Source of the DNA: Cynocephalus volans
Taxonomy: Eukaryota > Chordata > Mammalia > Dermoptera > Cynocephalidae
Direction of reading: 5' to 3'
Length of the DNA stretch: 64,000 nt
NCBI RefSeq assembly: GCF_027409185.1
Contig: NC_084467.1
Coordinates: forward strand, 81,228,501 to 81,292,500
This document shows positions 44,515 to 56,800 of the stretch, piece by piece. The translations under genes were made by a program, and so were the position numbers. Positions within the stretch are counted from its first letter, which is position 1; each line of letters begins with the position of its first letter. The notes beneath the pieces were generated by a model that was not told the origin of the DNA, searched no databases, and saw nothing but the letters and a program-made list of their open reading frames with translations.

Positions 44515-44829
44515 CACTGAGATTTCTTGAAGTGGTGCTAAAAGCAGTAATGTGGTCATGAATCATCTCACTTCACTTAGGCACTGGAAGCCTTCTGGCT
44601 GACAGTACAGAACCCCAAAAGAGAATTCCAAAGCACCAGGTGATTCTAAGTGTAGTATCTACCCTCATAAACTGTGTAGAGCTTAAGAGTGTTGATCCTC
44701 ATCCATCTATCTGACTATCTATTTATCTCTATATATATATATTCAGGAAACATATTTAAATCAAATTTATTTAAATCACATTGTCAGAAAAGCAGGAAAT
44801 TGAGAAATTCATTAGCCGAATCTTTTCAA

Positions 44830-44935
44830 AAGCTTTAGTGTCAGAGAGGCCCGGATTAAAATCCTGGCTCTGCTACTTACTAGCTTGTGACCACAAGTAA
44901 CTTACTTAAACACTAGAACTTAGCCTGGTGCTACA
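44830..44935 (+). repeat. MIR fragment
   Basis: CCCGGATTAAAATCCTGGCT, CTGCTACTTACTAGCTTGTG and AAGTAACTTACTTAAACACT. Inside the EVI5 3' UTR, antisense to the gene. Confidence 0.65.
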
Positions 44936-46426
44936 GACACAGGGCATGTTTTCAGTATGATTTCTCAGACAATCAAATAGCTACAATGGTTTTGCTGAAA
45001 AAGCCTAGTTCACAGTGTACCATAAAGCTTAACTCCTGGTTTTAGACAGAAAACTATTTTCATTTCTTCTATACCATTCCATCATAATTTTTTTTCTGCA
45101 TGCAACATACTGTGCAAAACTGTACCTCCATACATACTGAATTCTACTTTCTTTTTACCCTCCAAGGCTATTTTTTTCACAGGCTGCTAACAAAAATGAG
45201 AGTGAAAAGTATCCATTGAATACATTCCTGTTGTCTTTCCATAGTATAAGTGTAATTTGGGTATTCCCTCCAATGATAGGCATTCGGTTTTCTAGGGAAA
45301 AAAATCTAAATGATAAAAAAAAAAAGAGAATTTGTAGGAAAGGATTCTTATGGCTTTATCTATAGATTAAAGACTCTGAAGATAATGTTCATAGATTATT
45401 TGCAGATATAATTTCTATGTATCTTGGACCTTGGCCCATTGCTTAAATTATATTAAGTAGAATATTAGCACTAAGTAGTATGTGCTAGAACCTCTTTAAT
45501 CATGAAAAATTTATTAGTTACATACACACAAAGTAAAAGATTTCACCAATAGTGTCTATGAACAGGCATCAGTTATGAATCTGCTAGTGTTGAATGCTAA
45601 GCAAAATACTAAAACTATTGAAATATTAGTGTTTGGTTTTACATTTCAATTTTCCTTCAACCTATTATTTACAGAAGTCCTGTTAGAATGCTGAAAACAG
45701 TCATTTTGCAGCATGTATGGTTCCTCATATAAAATGATGTTCAGTGTTGGGTAATGCAGATTTATAAATATGTACAAATAAACACTATACTGGTAGTTAA
45801 CGTACTACTCTGACCAGTAACCAACAAATGGAAGCATCATATGTACAGAATTAGAAATGAAAACAAAACTTAAAACTCTCAAAAAAGCCATTAATTTGTG
45901 TTTAAAAAATTATACAGAAAAAAGGCTTTGTGTTTGGGAACTTTCAGTGGCCCACTAATAAAATGGTACTTTTAATTTTAAAAAATCCCCAAAACACAAA
46001 AACACAAGGTAATCGATGTACATCTTGGTCAAATAACAGCCACCTTGAAAATAAACTGAAAACATAAATATACAATTTGTTCACTGAGCATAAAATATTG
46101 CACAAGAACAGTTTTGTCTGAAGAAAACTCAACTTTCCACAGTTTTCAACTTCAAAATGGTTCTCCCATATAGATATGGTTGCATTTTTTAAACAAGAAA
46201 TATTAATATTCAGTAATACTGTTAGAACCTTATTATACCCATTAACCATATTCCAATCTACTTTCTGGCAACAGTTAAGTCAGTGGTGAAGATCTGGCAA
46301 AGATAAAAAGGCAGATAGGATTGTAAAAAATATATATGTACATATGAAACAGATATATTTCAAAAATCCCTAATCATATGATAACTGATCCCTTAAAGAA
46401 ATCCACAGCCTAGGTCACAGTGACGG

Positions 46427-46741
46427 TCAGACAGTGGTTGAGTACGATGCTTTTCTTCTTGGGGGCTGCTCCTTTTGAACCACTTGATCACTCTCTCTGG
46501 TCTCCAACACACTGTCTTCTGTTTCACTCTCACTACCACCTGCCACAGTAGGGTCCAAAGACATCGGGACAGATTTTCTGTGCAAAGGAAAACCAACGCC
46601 ACTTTCCTGTAAGGAATTATCTATAAAATCTTCATCGGAGGAATGGAATGATTCATCATCTCCTATTAAATGGTTGACAATGTGGATTCCATCAAAAGGA
46701 GGTTGGCCTGAGAAGCTCCTCTGGCCTTTTAGGCACCTGAG
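46427..46741 (-). CDS. EVI5: EVI5, last coding exon (C-terminal 104 aa)
   Basis: 315 nt on the minus strand from acceptor TTTTGTTTTAACAG|CTCAGG to TGA (46429-46427). The translation has the EVI5 tail motifs KGQRSFSGQPPFDGIHIV, NHLIGDDESFHSSDEDFID, SESETEDSVLETRES and the terminal SYSTTV. The C-terminus is acidic and probably disordered. EVI5 is a TBC-domain, coiled-coil protein linked to Rab11 recycling, centrosomes and cytokinesis; the TBC domain and coiled coil lie in exons outside the window. The exon is complete and intact. Its neighbourhood upstream of GFI1 on the same strand matches human and mouse. The frame was chosen because it is open and matches the family; I could not verify the phase against the previous exon. 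Confidence 0.95.
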   Translation of the reverse strand, partial: LRCLKGQRSFSGQPPFDGIHIVNHLIGDDESFHSSDEDFIDNSLQESGVGFPLHRKSVPMSLDPTVAGGSESETEDSVLETRESDQVVQKEQPPRRKASYSTTV

Positions 46742-46859
46742 CTGTTAAAACAAAATCCAAGTTAATATTCTCAAATGGGGAAACACAAGCACACACATAA
46801 CAAGAAAACAAATGTTTCATTTTTAAGAAAGAAGATACCGTGGTTTTTTTTTCTATTTA

Positions 46860-47650
46860 TAGATATAACAACTACCAATTTCTGAGTGCCTTCCATGTGT
46901 TATACAATGGACACATAACTTTTTAAAACTGAATCATCACAACAGTCCTATGTGGTAGGGTTTTTTTATTTTTTTTATTTTGTCCATATACAATGTGGTT
47001 GATTATTGTGGCCCATTACCGAAACCTCCCGCCCTCCTCCCACCCAACACTGTCCTTTCTGTTTGCTTGTCGTATCAACTTCAAGGAATTGTAATTGTTA
47101 TGTCTTCCCCCTCCCCCCTGGTTTTTTTGTGTGTGTGAATTTATTTATTTATTTTTAGCTCCCACCAATAAGTGAGAACATGTGGTATTTCTCTTTCTGT
47201 GCCTGACTTGTTTCACTTAATATAATTCTCTCTAGGTCCATCCATGTTGTTGCAAATGGCAGTATTTCATTCGTTTTTTATAGCTGAGTAGTATTCCATT
47301 GTGTAGATATGCCACATTTTCCGTATCCACTCATCTGATGATGGACATTTGGGCTGGTTCCAACTCTTGGCTATTGTAAAGAGTGCTGCGATGAACATTG
47401 GGGAACAGGTATACCTTCGACTTGATGATTTCCATTCCTCTGGGTATATTCCCAGCAGTGGGATAGCTGGGTCATATGGTAGATCTATCTGCAATTGTTT
47501 GAGGAACCTCCATACCATTTTCCATAGAGGCTGCACCATTTTGCAGTCCCCTATGTGGTAGGTTTTACAATGCTCATCTACAGATTAGGAAACGGAGACT
47601 CAGGTAGAGTAACTTGCTAAGGGCACATAACAGCAGAGTTTAGATTCAAA
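46860..47650 (+). repeat. MIR-type repeat in EVI5 intron, split by an L1
   Basis: The left part runs to 46959 (GAGTGCCTTCCATGTGTTAT, AATCATCACAACAGTCCTAT). The right part resumes at 47563 (CTACAGATTAGGAAACGGAG, TAACTTGCTAAGGGCACATA). Confidence 0.7.
46960..47549 (-). mobile_element. Young 5'-truncated L1 insertion in EVI5 last intron
   Basis: 590 bp of L1 ORF2 end and 3' UTR in the same orientation as EVI5, with T-rich left end. It is flanked by CCTATGTGGTAGG at 46947-46959 and 47550-47562. An ORF2-derived frame of about 90 codons survives (47267-47539) but is only a fragment. The A-tail side lies 0.2 kb upstream of the EVI5 acceptor. Confidence 0.9.
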
Positions 47651-50600
47651 CTGAATCTTCATTATACTAGAAATAATATAATGATAATATAACTTAAAGA
47701 CCATACTCTTAAACTATCCCACACAATCTGAAGAGCATGTCTCTATAACTCTGAAAATTCACAAATGATAAGTCATTAAAATTTGCTAAGAGACTCCATC
47801 ATGTTACAATGCCTCAAAGACCACTGTCATGGTTAGGGCAGGAATGCTTCTTCCTACTTATGATGTTTCCTTCTGTGTGTATGTGTGTGTGTGTGGGGGG
47901 GGTGCCAGTCATGTATAACATTTCTGCCTCCTCTCGCCTACTCCTCCCCAGAAAGAGGAGGAGCAACTTCTCTCACCAGGGAGTAGGCGACAAGAATTGC
48001 ATGCATTGCTCAGCTCTTTTCCCTCTCCTTCCACCTTTGGGAACCAGGCTCTGTCTGCTCTTCTATCCCTAGAGTCTTACAGGTGCAGACCGTCATGGGC
48101 GGAGGGCTAAGGGGGTCAAATTCTATCTGTTACTGGTGGGCAAGTCCAACGAATTCTAGAGTTTAGTATTGAAAAACTGTTGTCACATCGAAATCTAAAC
48201 CACATTCTCCAAAACAAGTTTTTATCAGGATTAAAGGTGATTTCTTTTCATCATCTGCCACTTCTTTGCCTAAGTTCCCTTAAACCACTAAACCCACCAT
48301 CACAGATACCACTTTCATTAACAAATAATTTACATACCAGCCCTGTCCTCAAGAGTTTATGTTTTAAATATAAAGTTTAATTTTGATATTCTATCACTTG
48401 TTTTATTTTCCCCATACACCATGAATTTTCTCTTACAATAGAGCAGAAGAGTTAAAAAAAAAAAAAAAAAAAGAAAGAAAAAAAAAGAACCAAAACAACA
48501 ACAAAAACCAATAATATCTACCAAATACCAACCCTGACAATTAAGAATCTTGTTAAAATATACTACCCCATGTCTCCTACCCTTACCGTTACTATCAACC
48601 ATCATCCTTGTTTCTCAGGGACAAACTTTCAAGTCCTGAGATAAAGGCATATGAAACATTCAGGAAATATTACATATACTTTCAAAACTAACGGTTCTTA
48701 AAGTAAAGGCATTACAGCCTTGCCATAATACCTCTCAGCTTTCCTGACAGACTTCCAGGAAGAAGTGAAGAAACCCTGGCACTTCCCTGCTTGTATGTGA
48801 CAACAGGAAACAAGAGGGATGCTGGGTCTCAGTACAGTGATGTCTGGCCCAGGCAGACTTAGAACTATAAAGAAATTCCTGTGCCCTAGACCAAGAGAAC
48901 AAAATTATATAGGCACCATGTAATTTAAATAATATCTTTCTTTGTGGCAGAACAGAAGGGATCTAAACTTGGGGTTGAATCTTTAGGAAAAGGGCACAGA
49001 GTGCCACAAAGACCTCCCCAAGGTTGTGATACTCAATGCATCATTACAACTGCTACACTCTGATGCAACATCCTATCACCATATTGCAACACATGATTTA
49101 TAGCTCCAAGTGTTAAATTAAGACAGTTAATCTCTTCCTTTCTTTTTTCCTCAGACCCTTTTGAAGAAATAATTTGGAGCACATGTCTTCCTTCTTCCTG
49201 GCTGTTATAAAGGAGGAGTACGACAGAAGAACCACAACTTCCCAATTGTTTGGAAAGCTGTGGCTTTTCTTTGCTCCAACAAAATTTATTGCAGTTAAAA
49301 TACTGCAGCCTCATATCAGATGTAATTATAGAAAATTAACTATAGGTTGAGGGGTCATTTTCCTCAACATCAAAGGAGATACTTAATGCCTCTTTATTTT
49401 TAGACTGCTAACATAGAATAGCAAAAGCAGAGGAATTTTTTGATGGAGAGAAGAAAAAGGTGAAAGTAAGGGATTATCTGGCAAAACTGAAGCTACACCT
49501 TAACTATCCCTTGGACTTAGGAGTATGCACATTGGTTCTGATGAGGGAGGAGGCCTGTATAGGCTCTGGAAGTGGGTTTTTGTGAAAGGAATTCCAGGGT
49601 ACTGAGTACCCAGAGTACACTCTAGAAGGGGTTGCATAAGCTTCAGGTGGGCATGTCCTCTGGGAGTCCTCATCCTGTGGAGTGGGATTTGGCTGGAAGG
49701 CAGCCAAAGCTGGGCTCTCTAAAGTGTCAGAGTCTTGGCTGCCTGGATATAAATGCTGCACTGCTTATCGTTATTACACCAGACTTTCAGGAGCTGATTA
49801 TATTTAAACAACAACAAAAAGCAGACAATTAACCTTCCCAACCCCCCTTCCCTCCAGAAAAAATAACAACAAACAAATTTCATGGGTATTATCGGTAGCA
49901 AACTTAGATTAGCATATTTAAAAATATGACCCACTAATCATCTGCATCGGGGTACTGAGGATACCTGTTAAATATGTAAAATCCCTCCCCAGATCTAAAT
50001 CCTGAGAGTGAAACCACAGAATCAACATTTTTTTACAAGTCTTCTAAAGTTGGAGAATCACTGCGGTAGAACTTCTGTTCAAACCAAATGGGGCTGAGCC
50101 AGAAAGGAATTGATTTAGCTGAAATAGAATTCTTAATTATTTAGGACAAAAGTGCTTCTGCATTATGAACATCTGCCTTGTGTGCGTCTGGTATATACAA
50201 ATAGACACATCTTTCCAGTAGTATATAACCAAGCTGTTCTGGGCCAACTCCACCATCTGGTGGTTGACACAACAAACACTCTGTTTAAACAAAGTCTTTA
50301 TCTGGAAATTCCTCCTGGTATAAATGTAGGGTCTAGGAATGCATATGCTTTTGAAGCTCATTGCCTTTACTAATTTTTGGATAAATAATATAGGAATACC
50401 TTCATGATACTGAGCAACAACAAAAATTCTTTCATTGTGAAATACCAGTAACACATTCATATCACTGAAAAAAAAAATGTTTCCAGGTAAAATTAGATAT
50501 AGGTTTTAAAGTCACTGAATGTGCGTGTAAGTACTTTTGAGATTCACCAAGGAAAAAGAGGCACCAGGACTCTCTGGAATTATAAGGGACACTTTTCTGG

Positions 50601-50730
50601 TTAATCTTGGGATTCCCCAAAGAAGGGTCTCAGCTACATCATCCTGCTATGAAGGTCACAGTCAATAGGTCCTGCCGAAGGATTCAGAACTTACAAGCAT
50701 TTTAGTTCTCCAGTCTTAAAGTTTGACGAG
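47651..50730 (-). other. EVI5: EVI5 intron, mostly unique
   Basis: Low repeat content apart from a (TG)/G tract near 47875-47902 and an A-rich tract at 48453-48485. No coding exon found on either strand. It contains a cluster of E-box, GATA and GGAAATTCC words at 50250-50312. Confidence 0.55.
50250..50315. promoter_or_regulatory. Candidate composite regulatory site (E-box, GATA, ETS/kappaB)
   Basis: CATCTG (50254-50259), TTATCT (50298-50303, i.e. AGATAA) and GGAAATTCC (50304-50312) lie within 60 bp of non-repetitive sequence. GATA and GGAA abut directly. Motif reading only, no conservation data. Confidence 0.25.
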
Positions 50731-51770
50731 AGAGTCAAATATTATGAGAGATTTGAGGATAGCATCTAGGAGAAGACCAAAAAAAAAAGGCAACTAGGAG
50801 GGAAGAGACTATCTGGGAGAAGAAAACTTTTAAAAAATCATTTATTCCCTCTGAAGACACTTCATCTATGCAAAAGAAACAACAGGATGCTCTAAAAAAA
50901 AGAAGTCTTAGACATAAAATTCTCTAACCTGAAAGACACAAGCTTTGTGATTGAAAAGGCCTATCAAGTGTCAAGGACAATGGATAAAAGTGGACCTATA
51001 CCATGGTACGTCACAGTGAAATTTCAGGACACTGGAAACAAAGAAAAGACAGAGCTTCCAGCCAAAAACAAAAACATGTTTTATACACAAGATTGAGAAT
51101 CAGAATAGCATCAGTCTTCTCAATTGCAAAAGACAATGGAGCAGTGCCTTTAAAAATCTGAGAAAAAATGATGTCTAACCTACATTTAAAAAATTTATAG
51201 TTATTTTTTCAATTTTTTCAATATCCACCCAAACTATCAAATAAGTGTGAGGCTAAAATAAGAATTAAAAGCTGCAAGGACTTTTTTAAAAAGGCTCTTT
51301 TGGGTCAATCATGAGACTTGAGAATCTGATAAAACCTTTTTATGGTTTATCTCCCATAAACCATTTTTTCAGCAGGTAGTTAATATTCTTCACCCAAAAT
51401 GAAGTACACCAAGAATGAAAAAGACATCTTTTGTCTTTGATTGAGGAAAGAATAAGTCCAGCACAAAAATGGGCTAAAGGAATCCCTAGGATGATGAAAA
51501 ATGCCCCAAAGATGATAGCTGTGTAGAGGCCTAGAGGTATCCAGTCCTGAAGAATATTGGAGCAGGTGAAAGGAAAGATTTCTTCAAGAAGATGAAACTA
51601 ATAGAACATCTAAATTGTTTGAACAGAGGAGATTAACATATAAGAAGAGATCTACATGGAACTAGAGGAGTTACACATAAGAGAACACACCAAGCAAATG
51701 AAAAAACTAAGACAATCATTTGAGTAAAATATAAGCAGGCAAAACAATCACATTAAGACACTGTTTCCAT
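50730..51770 (+). repeat. HAL1/L1-like relic in EVI5 intron
   Basis: Words such as GATTGAGAATCAGAATAGCA, AAGACAATGGAGCAGTGCCT and CACCCAAACTATCAAATAAG match HAL1/L1M ORF1-type sequence. Degraded. Confidence 0.65.
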
Positions 51771-52090
51771 GCAACTGAATGCTATTTAGCAATAAAAAGG
51801 AATAAAGTCCTAATGATGCATGGAAGAACCTCAAAAACATTAAGCTGAGTGAAAGAAGCTAGATACAAAAGACTATATATTGTATGATTCTATTTATATG
51901 AAAAAAAAAGTTGTTTAGTGGCTGCCTAGAACTGGAGTAGAGGGGAGAAGAAAGGGAATGACTGCAAATAGTTATGATGTTTCTTTCTGAGGTGATAAAA
52001 ATATTTTAAAATTGATTGTGATTATGGCTGTACAACTTTGTAAATATATAAAAAGCTATTGAATTTTATACTTAAAATGGAAAACTTTAT
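51770..52090 (+). repeat. Old L1 3' fragment
   Basis: GAATGCTATTTAGCAATAAA, AACATTAAGCTGAGTGAAAG and GACTATATATTGTATGATTC are typical. Confidence 0.7.
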
Positions 52091-52094
52091 GACA

Positions 52095-53030
52095 CATAAA
52101 TTGTCTCTCTGCTCAACATCACTAATCGTCAGGGAAATGCAAATCAAAACCACAATGAGATATCACCTCATTCCAGTTAAAATGGCTATTCTAAAAAGAC
52201 AAAAGATAACAAATACTGACAAGAATGCAAAGAAAAGGTAACTCTTATACTACACTGCTGGTGGGAATGTAAATTAGTACAGTCATTATGGAAAACAGTA
52301 TAAAGATTCCTCCAAAAACTAAAATTAGAACTACCATATGATCCAACAATCCTATTGGTGGGTATTTGTTCATAGGAGGAAAAAAAAAAAAAAAAAAAGA
52401 ACCATACCAAAGAGATATCTTTACTCCCTTGTTTACTGCAGCACTATTCACAATAGCCAAGATATAAAGTCAACCTAGGTGTCCATCCACAGATGAATGG
52501 ATAAAGAAAATGTGGAATGGAATACTACTTAGCCATAAAGAAGAATGAAATCCTGTCATTTGTGGCAACATGAATGAGCCTGGAAGGTATTAGGTTAAAT
52601 GAAATAAGTCAGGCACAGAAAGATAAATACTTCATGTCCTCACTCACATGTGGAAGCTAAAGAAGAAAAAAGGTTGAGCTTATAGAAGTAAAAGAACTAT
52701 GGTTACTGGAGGCTGGAAAGGGGAGAAGAGAGTGGTGACAGAGAGAGGTTGGTTAACAGATACAAAAACATAGCTAGGGAAGACAAATTCTAGTAGTCTA
52801 CAGCAGTGCTAGGCATCTATAATTAATAATAATTTATGGTATATTCTCAATTGGCTAGAGGAGAGGAGCACAAATGCTTTCATCACAAAGAAATGATACA
52901 TTTTTTTGATGACAAATATGCTAATTACCCCTATTTGATCATCATAGGCTGTACAGATGTATTGAAATACAACGGTGTACCTTGTAAATAGGTACAATCA
53001 ATACATGTCAAATAAAAAATAAAATAATCG
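52095..53030 (+). mobile_element. L1 relic (ORF2 3' part and 3' UTR), sense
   Basis: CATCACTAATCGTCAGGGAA, ATATCACCTCATTCCAGTTA and TGGAATACTACTTAGCCATA identify ORF2. A run of As at 52380-52398 interrupts it and the frame is lost. Confidence 0.85.
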
Positions 53031-53850
53031 TATCTCAATGAAGCTGTTTTTAAAAAGTGCAGCCACAAAAACAACCAAAAAAACAAACTCCATTATTTTC
53101 TAACTTCCCTGTTAAGACCACCTTCAAAATTTGTAAAAAGTAAAACTTCCCAGGCCTGTCTTCGGTCTCTACTCCAAAGGAGAGGCCTGAGAAGAGGTAT
53201 ACTCTTCTATATATGTGCGCTTGCTGTTCCACTATGAATGACATTTATATAGTCCTAATGATGTAAATGCAAAATAATGTAGGTCCTGAATACTAGTCTA
53301 AGAAAAATCATTACATTATATTAGAATAGAGGGATGAAAAGTTTGCGTGTTTGCCTAAAACTGAAAAATCAAGAACTAGCACTTAAAAAAATGACCTGCA
53401 AACAACAACAAAAGGCAAGTAGGAGACTTTTTATAAAAGCCTTTTAATTATTCTTTGACTCTTTAAATTATATATATGATAAATGTAAACATTTAAAAAT
53501 TAAAAATTCTTTAGAAGAAAGAAAATATATGCTTCCTCTGAAAAAGGCATGTAAGTTTAAACTGGGAAATCCTTCCTGTTTCTCCAGTCCCACTCCCTAT
53601 GGGTAGCCACTATTGAGATTTTGGTGTTACCAATACTAATTTTTAATTTCTTTGTGTTAAATGTGATACAGACCAGTCAGCCTTCCAATTTTCTGCTTTT
53701 TAAGATCAGCCTGTCTAATTACTCATCAATATCAAAGACTGATGCTAAATAATAATCAATTATTGTCCCAAAATTATTAATAATTTCATATACTTCTTTT
53801 TCTGTAGGTATTTCCACAGAGAAGTCAACAGCATGAGAAATTACTGAGAG
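53031..53850 (-). other. EVI5: EVI5 intron, unassigned
   Basis: AT-rich. About 53560-53640 resembles a short antisense L1M fragment. No exon found. Confidence 0.4.
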
Positions 53851-56800
53851 TGACGTCATCAAGATGGTAGATAGCCAATATCAAGAGGTAGCCAATTGAC
53901 AGCTATTGAAAAGCAAAGACTGCCCACCTAGGGAGGTGAAGAGGAGGAGAGTCCCTCAGAGTTCATGAAGGTGAAAGAGGCCACGGTAAGAGGGTTTAGG
54001 GACAGAGCCTATCATTCTGGCCTCTGGCTGCTTCCAAGCCAGCCTGCTACAGAAGTGAAGAGTAGCTGCTACCCACAGATTGAAGCTGGACAAACATGCA
54101 GCAGCACCCTTGGCATATACCTTCTTGGAGTCTGCAGGGGAGATGAGAGCTTCAGAGTGCACTATACCAGCCCACAGGCCATAAAGACAACTGGCAGGAC
54201 TTCCCTGGGCCTGCACAGGAGCAAGCTACAGCAGCTGACTGGAGAAAGGAGACACCCAGAGGCGGGTGAGATATTGTGGGGGACACATTCATGGCCTGCC
54301 CCACGGGAAGCAAATGGAGTGCAGGGGAAAGGCTGTCCCGCTAGGGGAACACTGGGAACAGTTTGGGCAGCTGGTCTCTGTGGAAATTGGTCAGGGCAAT
54401 AAAACTGCAGGGGGCACAATCTGCAGGAGAGACTCAGCCCCAGCCAGAATTTCCACACAGCCCAGACCCAGAAGTTATTAATGATCTACACAAAAACCCT
54501 TCCCCAGAGAAGCAGCAGCAAAGCAGCAATTTAGCTCAACCACAGAGTTCAAGTTCTGGTCCCCACAAGAAGTTCCCCCAACTCAGAAACTACCCACAGG
54601 ACAGCACAATAGTTCCAGTGCAGAGTCTAAGTGGTGGTGGTAGCTATTAATCTACCACAGAACAGAGACAAAGCTCTGATGTTAGCCAGTAAAGGTCTAA
54701 CACAACCAAAGAACACCTATATTTGAGGTACCAGTCTCCTCAAATGCCTGGGCATCAGCATAAAGACACAAAGACTGAGAAAGAAGAGAGAAATATGTTG
54801 CCACCAAAGGAAACAAAGCATGAGCAATGTACACAGAGGAAAAAAATCTATGAAATCAGAGGCAGATCTATGAAATGTCTGACAGAGAATTCAGAATAAT
54901 CCTCTTAAGGATATTCAGGGAGTCATAAGAAAATACAGATAGAAAATTAAAGGATATCTGCAAAAAAATTCAGGAGCTGAATGAGAAATTTGACAAAAAA
55001 ATCAATTAAAAAAATAGAAATTCTAGAAATAAAGAATACATTATCTGAACTGAAAAACTCAATAGAAACCTCCAATGGCAGATTTAATCAAACAGAAGAA
55101 AGAATAGGTGAGCTCAAAGACAAAACATAAAATTATCCAGAGGAACAGAAAAAATGAAACAAATACAACAAATATGGGACTCCCTCAAATGAAATAACCT
55201 CCACATAATTGGCATACTCAAAGGAAAAGAAAAAGAAAAAGTCATATTCAAGAAAAATAATGACTGAAAATTTCCCGAGTATGGAGAAAGATGACAATAT
55301 CCAGATACAGGAAGCTCAGAGGTCACTAATCAAATTCAATCCAAAGAGGAACATCCCACAAGGCACATCATAATCAAATTATTAAAAACCAAAGAGAGAG
55401 AGAATACTGAAAGCAGCAAGAGAAAAGAAACACATAACACTCCATAGAACCCCAATACATCTCTCATCAGATTTCTCAGTAGAAACTGTACAGGCCAGAA
55501 GAGAATGGGATGATATATTCAAAGTGCTGAAGGAAAAAGACTGTCAGTTAAGGATTCAGTAACCAGCAAAACTAACCTTCAAATATGAAGGAGAAATAAA
55601 GTCTTTCCCTGACAAACAAAAGCTAAGGGAATTTATCAATACTAGACCTGCCTTACAAGAAATGCTAAAGGGAGCTCTTCAATCTGAAAGAAAACATCTG
55701 AAGGTATATAACTCACTAGTAAAGAAAATACACAGACAACCTCAGAATACTCCAATGTTGTAAGGATGGTAAATAAACCACTTACATTAGTATAAAGTCT
55801 AAAGGACAGACCTAACAAGACAATAACATATACAACAACCAAAGAAGAGATAGGCAATATTAAAAGATGTTACTTGAAATAATAAAATAGCAAAAAGTGG
55901 GGGAATAACACCAAAATGTAGAGTTGGCTTTAGTTTTTTCTTTTTTCTTGGATATAAAAGTTAAGTTGTTGTTAGTCTAAAATAAATTGTTGTACCTATA
56001 ACATGTTTTTTGTAAGCCTCGTGGTAACTGTAACACAAAAACTAATGAGACATACTAATCCACAGAGTGGCTGAGTGGATTATAAAACAAGAACCAACAA
56101 TATGTTGCCTACAAGAAACTCAGTTAACTGACAAAGACACACACCATGGATGAAAGTGAAGGGATGGAGAAAGATATTTCATGCAAATAGGAACCAAAAA
56201 AAGAGCAAGAGTAGCTATACTTACATCAGATAAAACAGACTTCAAGCCAAGGAAAGTAAAAAAACATAAGAAAGGTCATCATATAATGATAAAGGGATCA
56301 GTTCAACAGGCAGATGTAACAACTCTTAGTAAATTAAACAAAAAAAAAAAGGACAACAATTCTAAAGACATATGCACTCAACTCCAGAGCACCCAGTTAT
56401 ATAAAGCAGTTACTACTGGACATAACAGGAGAGATAGACTCCAACACAATAATAGCTGGGGATTTTAATACCCAATTTTCAGCAAAGGATAGATCATCCA
56501 GACAGATAATTAACCAGGAAACATTAGAATTAATTTCCACTATAGGCTGACTTGACCTAACAAACATTTATAGAACATTTCAGCCAACAGCTGCAGAATA
56601 CACATTTTTCTCAGCAGCACATGGAACATCTCTAGAATAGACCAGATGTTAGGGCACAAAATGAGTCTCAACAAATTTAAAAGAATCGAAATCATATCAA
56701 TTACCTTGTCCAACCACAATGGAATAAAAAAAGAAATCAACAACAAAAGGGACACTAGACACCATACCAGGAAATTAAACAATATGCTCCTAAACAACGA

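Larger units (their letters stand above)
42100..46426 (-). other. EVI5: Probable EVI5 3' UTR
   Basis: AT-rich sequence with few recent repeats running downstream of the EVI5 stop codon; EVI5 transcripts have a 3' UTR of several kilobases. A minus-strand AATAAA at 42149-42144 is a plausible end, and another lies at 44362-44357 inside a MER20-like element. The stretch also holds a MIR fragment near 44830-44930. The end point is inference. Confidence 0.5.
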
